Source of the DNA: JAWPNA01 sp045402695
Lineage (GTDB): Bacteria > Acidobacteriota > Polarisedimenticolia > JACPZX01 > DASXTC01
Reading direction: 5' to 3'
Assembly: GCA_045402695.1 (NCBI GenBank)
Contig: JAWPNA010000309.1
Location: 1 to 10,179, forward strand
Length of the DNA: 10,179 nucleotides
The notes below the pieces were generated by a model that saw only the letters and a program-made list of their open reading frames with translations, made no database searches and had not been told where the DNA came from. Made by a program: the position numbers and the translations under genes. This document shows, piece after piece, positions 1 to 5,797 of this stretch (positions within the stretch are counted from its first letter, which is position 1; every line of letters begins with the position of its first letter).

Positions 1-1
1 G

Positions 2-1438
2 AGCCGGGCCAGCGGAGCTACGCCTGCGCCGCGCCGGTCGCGGAACGTGCCCTCGACGGTTCATTCTTCGCTTGTTTTGGGGCTAGTTGAGTTGTGCGCC
101 GCGCGGCCCGTGAACGGCTTGATGGAAAAGCGTGGAGGTGCCTTGATTGATCTTGACCCGGTCGCGCTCGAGAAGCGCATGCGGATGTACTACGACCGAA
201 ATGTCGACTGGGAGAACCTGAGGGCGCTCGGGACGGGCCTTACGGAAGACGCCGCACGCTTCGATGCGAGGAAGGCCCGCAAGAAGCTCCTCGAAACTCA
301 GCATTATCAACCGAAGAATCTCCGGCGTTACGCTCTACGACCATTCGATACGCGATGGTGCTACTTCACCGGAGCGCGCCCGCTCTGGAATGAGCCTAGA
401 CCAAGTCTTTGGGCTCAGTGCTGGGTCGGTAACGCGTTTCTCTTGAGCCGTGTCGGCGCCGCTAGGGACCGAGAGGGCCCACCCTTCTACTTCCTGACCG
501 GACTCTCAGATGACCACTTCCTGTCGCCAGACGCGTCCTGCTTCCCGCTTCGAATTCGCGAGGCGAGGGCCGAGGAAGAGTCTCTCCAAGGAACACTCCT
601 TAGCACCTCTAAGCCCGACAGTACCGAATCAAGGGCGAACGTCTCGGCAGCCGCCCGCGCCTATCTCGCCAGCCTCGGCCTCGCGACTCCCGACGCTGAC
701 CCCGAAACCGCTGCCATCATCTGGATGCACGCACTCGCTATCGGATACTCGCCTGCTTTCCTGAGCGGAAACGCGGATGGCATCCGTCAAGACTGGCCTC
801 GTATCCCGCTGCCCGACTCCAAAGACCGACTCCTCACATCGGCGAAGCTGGGTCGTCAGGTCGCTGAGTTGCTCGAAACCGAGACTCACGTCAAGGGCGT
901 CACGGCCGGAACCCTCCGCCCCGAAATGAAAGTCCTCGCACCCATAGCCCGCGCCGATGGAAAACACCTCAATCTGGCGGCGGGCGACCTCGACATCACG
1001 GCCGGCTGGGGTCACGTCGGCAAGGGCGGGGTTACGATGCCGGGGAAGGGCAGGACAATCGCGCGGGACTACTCAAGAGAAGAACTGGCGGCCATGCAGG
1101 AGGGCGAGAAGCTCCTCGATCTCACGGCCGAGCAAACCCTCATCCATCTCGGCGCACAAACATGCGACATCTTCCTCAACGACACTGCCTACTGGAAAAA
1201 CGTCCCGCTCAAAGTGTGGCATTACACCATCGGCGGATACAAGGTCATGAAGAAGTGGCTGAGTTACCGCGAGCGCAACCTGCTCGGCCGTGGACTGACG
1301 ACTGACGAGGCGCGCGAGGTCACGAACATGGCACGGCGAATCGCAGGGATCCTATTGCTGGAAGCCGCGCTCGATGAAAACTACAACGCCGTGAAGGAAT
1401 CCACCTACCCGTGGCCGGCGAGCGGCACCAAGTCGTGA
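2..1438 (+). CDS. Type ISP restriction-modification enzyme, C-terminal part (5' end outside window)
   Basis: The frame is open from the left edge, so this is the 3' part of a longer gene. Type ISP enzymes (LlaGI, LlaBIII) are single chains of about 1,500 residues carrying nuclease, SF2 helicase, adenine-N6 methyltransferase and a C-terminal target-recognition domain; they methylate host DNA and cleave unmodified DNA. Only the last ~478 codons lie here, matching the specificity region. I recognise the block 'NGLMEKRGGALID' (about 115-155), 'RRYALRPFDTRWCY' (about 323-364) followed by 'LWNEPRPSLWAQCW', and the strongly conserved C-terminal block 'VWHYTIGGYKVMKKWLSYRE' (about 1211-1270) with 'REVTNMARRIAGILLL' (about 1315-1362). 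None of the nuclease, helicase or methyltransferase motifs can be checked. The first ~25 codons look unlike the family and may hide a frameshift. Internal GTG/ATG codons at 47 and 122 are not believed to be real starts. The family call rests on remembered similarity and is fairly secure. Confidence 0.8.
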   Translation, partial: SRASGATPAPRRSRNVPSTVHSSLVLGLVELCAARPVNGLMEKRGGALIDLDPVALEKRMRMYYDRNVDWENLRALGTGLTEDAARFDARKARKKLLETQHYQPKNLRRYALRPFDTRWCYFTGARPLWNEPRPSLWAQCWVGNAFLLSRVGAARDREGPPFYFLTGLSDDHFLSPDASCFPLRIREARAEEESLQGTLLSTSKPDSTESRANVSAAARAYLASLGLATPDADPETAAIIWMHALAIGYSPAFLSGNADGIRQDWPRIPLPDSKDRLLTSAKLGRQVAELLETETHVKGVTAGTLRPEMKVLAPIARADGKHLNLAAGDLDITAGWGHVGKGGVTMPGKGRTIARDYSREELAAMQEGEKLLDLTAEQTLIHLGAQTCDIFLNDTAYWKNVPLKVWHYTIGGYKVMKKWLSYRERNLLGRGLTTDEAREVTNMARRIAGILLLEAALDENYNAVKESTYPWPASGTKS

Positions 1439-1707
1439 AGCGGCTCTCCTCCACATGCACGCCGGCACACTCACAGCGTCCCGCATCATCAGACTCATGC
1501 AGTGAGCCCAATACCCGCTTCCCTTTCCTGCGGGCGCCTGCAGAAGTGCCTCGAAGAGAGTACGATAGCTCGCGGACGTCCGATAATATTCGGGATCGCT
1601 ACTCGCTTTCGGATTCCGGAAGTCAGAGGCACCCACCTGGTATCGAGTCAGGGTCGATGGGTCAAGCGGACCAAGTTCGAGTATTACTCCTCGGTCGCGC
1701 CTGTAAC

Positions 1708-1740
1708 GGGGTGGGGGGTCGGGGCCGATCCCCCCTGGGG
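1708..1740 (+). other. G-rich block, possible G-quadruplex or hairpin
   Basis: G-runs of 4, 6, 4 and 4 bases lie at 1708-1711, 1713-1718, 1721-1724 and 1737-1740, separated by 1, 2 and 12 bases. A C6 run at 1730-1735 can alternatively pair with the G6 run as a hairpin. The block could slow transcription downstream of the R-M gene or form a structure in single-stranded DNA. Either role is inference; only the runs are seen. Confidence 0.4.
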
Positions 1741-1922
1741 TGCGGCGCGGGCGCCCTCGGTCTCGACTCCACCCCAGCCGCCGCCGGTCGAGGGACGCAG
1801 GACCCGCACGGTTCCCGCACACCAACTGGGAAAGTCCCGGCTCGCAGGGGCTTCGAGGGGCCGTGTGGGTTGCTCACGCACTCGCCACCCGCAGCGGCGG
1901 AGATTTCCAAGCGCGGCAGACC

Positions 1923-2168
1923 GTGAATGGGGCTAGACTGATCCAGGCTGAATACTCCGGGCTCGGTCGGCAAGGGGCGCCGGAGCGAAAGTTCTCGCTT
2001 CGATTCTCGGATGGTGGTTACCCTCTAGCTCCGGACTTGGTTAGGGTTTTGACAGGCCTGATGACTGAGCGATACGATTCGCGTGTTGAACCTGACACGT
2101 CACACCATAGCCTTGGACGAGCCAGAAGAAGCGTTATTCATGCTGTGTTTGAACGCGAAGGGGACTGA
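1923..2168 (+). CDS. Doubtful small ORF, 81 aa
   Basis: A GTG-initiated frame of 81 codons ending in TGA. The product has a plausible mixed composition ('KFSLRFSDGGYPLAPDLV' near the middle and 'SVIHAVFEREGD' at the end) but matches no family I recognise. There is no clear ribosome binding site before the GTG, third-position GC is about half with no strong coding bias, and a good sigma70-type promoter for the next genes lies inside the frame. It may be a remnant of an older gene or chance. It is listed so that the stretch is not overlooked. Confidence 0.22.
   Translation: MNGARLIQAEYSGLGRQGAPERKFSLRFSDGGYPLAPDLVRVLTGLMTERYDSRVEPDTSHHSLGRARRSVIHAVFEREGD
2049..2078 (+). promoter_or_regulatory. 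Sigma70-type promoter for the three-gene cassette
   Basis: A perfect -35 hexamer TTGACA (2049-2054) is followed after 18 bases by TACGAT (2073-2078), a near-consensus -10. Transcription would start around 2085, about 125 bases before the first cassette gene, leaving room for a leader. It would let the cassette be transcribed independently of the R-M gene upstream. Seen: hexamers and spacing. Inferred: activity. Confidence 0.45.
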
Positions 2169-2171
2169 ACC

Positions 2172-2213
2172 ATGCCGTTGCTGTCCGATCTAGTCGTCGG
2201 AATTCCATCATGA
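2172..2213 (+). other. 13-codon leader-like ORF overlapping the next start
   Basis: ATG at 2172 opens a 13-codon frame (MPLLSDLVVGIPS) whose TGA at 2211-2213 overlaps the ATG of the 211-aa gene at 2210 in an ATGA arrangement. This geometry is typical of translational coupling, but the frame has no strong ribosome binding site and could be chance. Confidence 0.2.
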
Positions 2214-2845
2214 TCGCAGAAGCGACCCATTGGAACGTTGTAATCGTTGGCGCCTGGAACTTAGCGATCCTCACCCCGGACGGCATCAGGAAGCGACTCT
2301 TCAAGTTACCCGAGGGAACTCCCGTGGATGTCGAAGTTTCCATAGATCGGCCCGGACCCTACCGTGTGAAACATGGCGATCTGCTTGTAGTCCCTTCGTC
2401 GGTCATGTTGGAAGTGATTCCCCTCAATCTGAGCAGAACTGGCTTGGAGAAGGCCAGTCAGCTCGCACTAACGGCGCTTGAGGGCCTGCCGGAGACCCCC
2501 GTCTTCGCTGCTGGAATGAACATCCGCTTCAAGTACACCGATGTCCCTGTCGAGCTCCTCGATCTCGTTAAGTCCCCTTTAGACGATGTACTCTCAGATC
2601 ATGGCTTCACCATCAGAGGGGGTGCCGCTAAGCGTTCCATGACCGTTGAGCCCGGAGTTGTGAATCTTGAGATCACGACCTCAAGCCAGCCGAATGAAGG
2701 CCAGATCACACTGAACTTCCATCGGGATTCAACTGACGTGACTCATCTGCGAGAATGGTTGAGACGCACCAGTGAATTCTTCGATCTATCGAAGCGATTG
2801 TCCGAAGCACTGAACGCAAAACTTGAACTTGCGGAGGCACCGTGA
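2210..2845 (+). CDS. Conserved-looking hypothetical protein, 211 aa (cassette gene 1)
   Basis: I do not recognise a named domain. The N-terminal third reads as alternating beta strands, with a distinctive 'VIVGAWNLAILTPDGI' segment (residues 11-26), followed by a segment rich in charged and proline residues ('KLPEGTPVDVEVSID'). The middle contains 'FAAGMNIRFKYTD' and the last third a helix-rich tail ('LREWLRRTSEFFDLSKRLSE'). There is no signal peptide or membrane segment, so it is probably cytoplasmic. ATG 2210 is chosen because it starts the well-behaved frame and has a weak GGA eight bases upstream. The gene ends in a 4-base GTGA overlap with the next frame and so is translationally coupled to it. 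The setting, between a type ISP R-M gene and a TQSCDL-type protein, suggests a role in phage defence or island maintenance. That is inference from context only. Confidence 0.75.
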   Translation: MIAEATHWNVVIVGAWNLAILTPDGIRKRLFKLPEGTPVDVEVSIDRPGPYRVKHGDLLVVPSSVMLEVIPLNLSRTGLEKASQLALTALEGLPETPVFAAGMNIRFKYTDVPVELLDLVKSPLDDVLSDHGFTIRGGAAKRSMTVEPGVVNLEITTSSQPNEGQITLNFHRDSTDVTHLREWLRRTSEFFDLSKRLSEALNAKLELAEAP

Positions 2846-3042
2846 ATCAGAAATCAACCCAAGAAGAGATGGTTGTGGGCAGATACAAGCCCGCGATTCC
2901 TCGATCCTCCTCGACGAGTCATTCTACGAACTCAACTAACCTCGCACCCACTCAGCGCACGGTAACCACCAAGCGCAGTGACTCTGTGACGGTTCGAGTT
3001 ACGACCAGAACGCCGACAGCAGAACCAACAACCAATAAGTGA
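2842..3042 (+). CDS. Small Ser/Thr-rich protein, 66 aa (cassette gene 2)
   Basis: The GTG start overlaps the stop of the 211-aa gene by four bases (GTGA) and is preceded by GGAGG at 2833-2837 with a four-base spacer, a strong argument that this small frame is translated. The product is about 40% Ser plus Thr, basic and hydrophilic, with a short ordered-looking head ('EEMVVGRYKPAIPRSSS') and a disordered tail full of Thr, Ser, Arg and Asn. It has no signal peptide, membrane helix or known motif. It might be an adaptor or a tail that bridges the proteins encoded on either side. The function is unknown; reality as a gene is inferred from the coupling and the ribosome binding site. Confidence 0.6.
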   Translation: MNQKSTQEEMVVGRYKPAIPRSSSTSHSTNSTNLAPTQRTVTTKRSDSVTVRVTTRTPTAEPTTNK

Positions 3043-3063
3043 GATACTGGACTTGCTTGGACG

Positions 3064-3948
3064 ATGGCGACGCACTGGACGTACGTAGAGACCTTCAACC
3101 AAGCTAGTGACCTCGAACAAGGGGACATCCTCAAGCCGTCGGCAACACTTAAGAGTGTTTTCTCCAACGTCCATCCTCATTTCTGCGATGACAAGTACGC
3201 TGCGTTCCTTGTTGCGACACAGTCGTGCGATCTGGTCCGGCGAGATGAGCGCAGCAAGGCATCCTATGTCAGTCTGGTTGTGGTTCGACCACTTTCACAG
3301 GTGATTTCCCGCCTGATCGACAGTGTGACTCGGCAAGTGGGCCAGTCCACATTCCTAACCAGTGGGAAAGGCGACGCCCGTCGTCTCTTAGAGAGACTTC
3401 TTAATCAGAATGAGCAAGCGCTGGGTCTCTTCTTCTTGCACCAAGAGGCGGACTCCGGTGTTGGCGAGCACTCAGTCGCGCTGCTGCGCGTTTCGGTATC
3501 GCTGAGAAGCGAGCACTACGAAACGATTCGGGGCGCGAGAGTTGGTCGCCTCACCCCTGAGTTCCAAGCGAAGCTCGGCTGGCTCCTCGGCAACCTGTAT
3601 GGGCGACCGGCGACTCCGGACTGGCAGGACAAACCAGCGGGCAGGAAGAAACTCGACGATTTGATCAACGTGTATCTTGATGAACAAATCGCAGGCTTGG
3701 GCCCGCGCTGGCTCGATGATGAGGCAGTGCATGAGGCAAAGAGACGCGGCTTGGACCCCGTGCACCTGAGCCTAGAAGAGATCAATGCACTAAAGCCCAA
3801 GCAGAAGCATGATCGCGCCCTCGACGAGATCACAGATGAACTCTCGAGGGTTGCTCCCGGTTTATCTCTCGAAACCGTCAAGAAATTGCGGAATAGATTA
3901 TCGAACAACGGAAAATTCCTGAAACTCTTTTCCGCTCGCCCTGGATGA
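3064..3948 (+). CDS. Hypothetical protein with QGDIL/TQSCDL signature, 294 aa (cassette gene 3)
   Basis: The N-terminal half carries 'LEQGDIL' (residues 17-23) and 'FLVATQSCDLVRR' (48-60), a pairing I remember from uncharacterised proteins scattered in accessory and defence regions, where a 'GDI' strand is followed by a buried 'QSCD' turn. After this come 'LFFLHQEADSGVGEHSVALL' (about 122-141) and 'LTPEFQAKLGWLLGNLYGR' (163-181). The C-terminal part is helical and charged, ending in 'TVKKLRNRLSNNGKFLKLF'. The invariant-looking Cys55 and Asp56 could be catalytic or metal-binding, but no enzyme family can be named. There is no signal peptide or membrane segment. ATG 3064 lies 21 bases after the 66-aa gene with only a weak ribosome binding site, so it probably depends on coupling from upstream. 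It is the last gene of the cassette. Confidence 0.75.
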   Translation: MATHWTYVETFNQASDLEQGDILKPSATLKSVFSNVHPHFCDDKYAAFLVATQSCDLVRRDERSKASYVSLVVVRPLSQVISRLIDSVTRQVGQSTFLTSGKGDARRLLERLLNQNEQALGLFFLHQEADSGVGEHSVALLRVSVSLRSEHYETIRGARVGRLTPEFQAKLGWLLGNLYGRPATPDWQDKPAGRKKLDDLINVYLDEQIAGLGPRWLDDEAVHEAKRRGLDPVHLSLEEINALKPKQKHDRALDEITDELSRVAPGLSLETVKKLRNRLSNNGKFLKLFSARPG

Positions 3949-4040
3949 GATCGACGCAAGTCGATGCTGAGCGACGCCAGATGTCCGGCTTGATCAGACT
4001 TCGGATCGATGTGCGGGAATTGTGCGGGAGGCCGGTCCGA

Positions 4041-4106
4041 GTCAGGGAGAACCGGTCCACGTCACCGCGCGTAAGCTCGCGCGAGCATTGGACCGGCTCT
4101 CCTGAC
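4041..4106. repeat. Bipartite inverted repeat (long hairpin)
   Basis: The left arm 4041-4059 and right arm 4089-4106 are reverse complements except for one bulged G and one A/C mismatch; both share CCGGTCCA and GTCAGG blocks. Inside the loop a second stem pairs CGCGCG at 4066-4071 with CGCGCG at 4078-4083 around a 6-base loop. A further copy of CCGGTCC sits at 4032-4038. No T-run follows, so this is not a canonical terminator, although it could still stop transcription after the cassette. A REP-like element, protein-binding site or recombination site are alternatives. Confidence 0.65.
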
Positions 4107-4311
4107 TTCGTACCCTCTCGACGTCTTTCCCGCCTTCGATTCCCACACGCTTCCGCCACGCTGTCCACGCCCTGTCGATCCGGCTCGCTCCCGGGCGACG
4201 AGTGGATCCCGCACCGCCATGCCCCGGCCGCCCCCCCGTCCGTCCTTTTTTTTCGACGACCCTGTCGCTCCAGCCCGACACTGTCACGCGCCGATCACTA
4301 TGACGGCGTGG

Positions 4312-4327
4312 TGGCACCGTCCTTGCT
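4312..4327 (+). promoter_or_regulatory. Sigma54 (RpoN) -24/-12 promoter
   Basis: TGGCAC at 4312-4317 and TTGC at 4323-4326 are separated by five bases, placing the diagnostic GG (4313-4314) and GC (4325-4326) exactly ten bases apart as RpoN requires. The start of transcription would fall near 4338. It points at the broken leader frame at 4383 and at the secreted esterase at 4621. An AAA+ activator would be needed; no clear upstream activator site was identified. Confidence 0.5.
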
Positions 4328-4338
4328 CGGCGATCGTG

Positions 4339-4355
4339 CGGGACCAACAGTCCCG
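4339..4355 (+). promoter_or_regulatory. 5'-UTR stem-loop next to the predicted start of transcription
   Basis: CGGGAC (4339-4344) pairs perfectly with GTCCCG (4350-4355) around the loop CAACA. It begins at the predicted RpoN start site and ends 13 bases before the strong ribosome binding site GAGGAGG (4369-4375). It could protect the 5' end of the transcript or affect translation; this is inference. Confidence 0.35.
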
Positions 4356-4382
4356 GGCCAGTCAAGTCGAGGAGGCGTGATC

Positions 4383-4620
4383 ATGTAGAAACTCAAAGGG
4401 GTTCGCGTCAGCCGTCGCGCTCGTCTTCTTCGCGGGCGCATTCTCGCCGCCGGATAAGGCCGCTCACTCCTTATGCTTCCTCGAGTCCAACGCGGTCACG
4501 TTGACCAGGGCTCAGATGCAACTCGACAGAACGACGACGTTGGTGACTGGATTCCTGCCTCGCATCGCCGAGAGGCTGACGGGCCACGCTCCGCGAGGCC
4601 CTCCGGCCAGGAGGGAATTC
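4383..4620 (+). pseudogene. Broken small secreted-protein ORF (ATG followed by TAG, plus frameshift)
   Basis: A near-ideal ribosome binding site, GAGGAGG at 4369-4375, stands seven bases before ATG 4383, but the second codon is TAG. Reading on gives Lys-Leu-Lys-Gly. After removing one G from the GGGG at 4398-4401 the frame continues as a signal-peptide-like stretch ('FASAVALVFFAGAFS') and then 'HSLCFLESNAVTLTRAQMQLD'. This combination of ribosome binding site, basic N-terminus and hydrophobic core suggests a former exported protein inactivated by one nonsense codon and one insertion. The shifted frame has no stop before the esterase and runs into it in phase, so the original 3' end is unclear. 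A sequencing error could explain the frameshift but not easily the TAG as well. Confidence 0.4.
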
Positions 4621-5697
4621 ATGAATCTCCAATCTAGATTGCTGATCAAGTTGTTCATTCTGATTGCACTGACGCTCTTCGTCGCGGCCCTGTACGACGG
4701 TCTCTCCGCGGTTCAGGCAGCCGAATCGACCTGGCGAGAGCCTCTCGCCGCGTGTCCTCGGGGGACAAATGAGGAGAGGAGAATGCCTCTTTGGCCCGCT
4801 CGCCCCTACACCGTGCACCTTCCTCCTTCCTATGACGGAGGACGGCCCCATCCGGTCGTGATCGATATCCATGGTGGTGGGGGCAACAAGAAAACCGCCA
4901 GGCTGCAGACATGTCCCAACCAGAACCCCAAGAACCGAGGGTGCCTGGATCGTGTCGCTGACTGCGAAGGGTTCATCGTGGTTTACCCCAACGGCACTTC
5001 CGACTCCCCGCTGACGCCGAGCGTTCGCACCTTCAACGCCGGTGGAGGCGCCGACGGCTATGCCTGCGTGAGCGGCTACGCGTGCGAAGCGAACATCGAC
5101 GATGTTCGATTCTTCAGCGATCTGCTGGATACCCTGGAGACGAACTACAAGATCGACCCGGCGCGGATCTACGTCGCGGGCTTCTCGAACGGAGCGGCCA
5201 TGAGTCATCGCCTCGCCTGCGAGTTGTCCAGTCGAATCGCCGCCATCGCGTCGATCTCCGGACTGAACCAGTTCTCTGCCGTCCAGGAATGCTCTCCTGT
5301 CCGGAGCGTGCCGGTGCTCGAGATTCACGGCACTGCGGACCGCTGCTCTCCCTACGCAGGTGGATACGAGCAATGCTCGGGCTTGCAGGCCGACGGCTTT
5401 CGTATCTCGGTGCCGGACACGGTCGCAGGTTGGGTGTCCCGGAATGGATGCGGCTCGACCCCCATAGTCGAGGATTGGGCCGATCGCAAACCGGACGACG
5501 GGACGACGGTGACACAGATGAGCTACCCGGGCTGCTCGAGCGGGGGTGACGTCGTGCTTCTCCGAATCAATGGGGGCGGCCACACGTGGCCCGGCGGCTC
5601 ATCCAGTTTGAAGGAGTCGATCGTGGGGAAGATCAGCCGAGAGTTCAAAGCCAGCAAGGCCATGCTGGAGTTCTTCAAGGCGCACCCGATGTGGTGA
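4621..5697 (+). CDS. Secreted PHB-depolymerase/feruloyl-esterase-like serine hydrolase
   Basis: A 358-aa alpha/beta hydrolase of the CE1/LpqC type (polyhydroxybutyrate depolymerase or feruloyl esterase family), which cleaves esters in polymers outside the cytoplasm. ATG 4621 is chosen because AGGAGG lies at 4609-4614 and the first ~33 residues form a signal peptide: basic start, hydrophobic core 'LFILIALTLFVAAL', likely cleavage after VQA. The catalytic triad is readable: Ser189 in GFSNG, Asp240 in HGTADRC, His321 in GGGHTWPGG. The oxyanion region is HGGGGN (84-89). The mature chain has 12 cysteines, an even number that fits several disulfides in an exported enzyme. Substrate cannot be told from sequence. 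A sigma54-type promoter lies about 300 bases upstream. The open frame extends back to TTG 4501, but that would put 40 residues before the signal peptide and is rejected. Confidence 0.88.
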   Translation: MNLQSRLLIKLFILIALTLFVAALYDGLSAVQAAESTWREPLAACPRGTNEERRMPLWPARPYTVHLPPSYDGGRPHPVVIDIHGGGGNKKTARLQTCPNQNPKNRGCLDRVADCEGFIVVYPNGTSDSPLTPSVRTFNAGGGADGYACVSGYACEANIDDVRFFSDLLDTLETNYKIDPARIYVAGFSNGAAMSHRLACELSSRIAAIASISGLNQFSAVQECSPVRSVPVLEIHGTADRCSPYAGGYEQCSGLQADGFRISVPDTVAGWVSRNGCGSTPIVEDWADRKPDDGTTVTQMSYPGCSSGGDVVLLRINGGGHTWPGGSSSLKESIVGKISREFKASKAMLEFFKAHPMW

Positions 5698-5797
5698 TGA
5701 CGTGGGCCGAGGAATCGTAACAAGTCGCCGCCGGAGCACGCGCTGGGTCGAAAAGCATGGCCCGTCCCGGGTTCGCGCCGTACCTTCCGGCGTTCCC

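Larger units (their letters stand above)
1439..2209. other. Long gap between the R-M gene and the accessory cassette
   Basis: About 770 bases without a convincing gene. Several overlapping open frames exist on both strands, but they are Arg/Pro/Gly-rich, lack ribosome binding sites and resemble no family I know. The stretch holds a G-rich block (1708-1740), a weak 81-codon frame (1923-2168), a sigma70-like promoter (2049-2078) and a 13-codon leader frame (2172-2213). No terminator with a T-run is visible directly after the R-M stop codon. No tRNA fold was found. Confidence 0.5.
3949..4382. other. Signal-rich gap at the island boundary
   Basis: About 430 bases without a supported gene. An open + frame over 3945-4388 is Arg/Ser/Pro-rich, lacks a ribosome binding site and is rejected as coding. 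The stretch contains a bipartite inverted repeat (4041-4106), a C7 run and a T8 run near 4232-4254, a sigma54 promoter (4312-4327) and a 5'-UTR hairpin (4339-4355). GC content rises across it, marking the change from the accessory part to ordinary chromosome. Confidence 0.6.

Noticed and set aside
1352..1825. A - strand frame containing 'LELGPLDPSTLTRYQ' opposite the R-M 3' end and gap
   Set aside because: Resembles the spurious antisense translations often seen beside structured RNA or repeats. I tested the + strand around 'GTTCGAGT' (about 1674-1682) for a tRNA T-arm, but the stem does not pair, so neither a gene nor a tRNA is supported.
3945..4388. A 147-codon + frame across the boundary region
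   Set aside because: Arg/Ser/Pro-rich, no ribosome binding site, runs through the inverted repeat and the promoter; no family resemblance.
4501..4620. TTG 4501 as the esterase start
   Set aside because: It would place about 40 residues before a perfect signal peptide, whereas ATG 4621 has AGGAGG at the right distance.
4471..5583. A 370-codon - strand open frame opposite the esterase
   Set aside because: Antisense to a clear alpha/beta hydrolase with intact triad; composition typical of a shadow frame.
5714..5732. 'AATCGTAACAAGTCGCC', similar to the conserved 3' end of 16S rRNA
   Set aside because: The likeness covers only about a dozen bases, with no flanking rRNA sequence; chance match.
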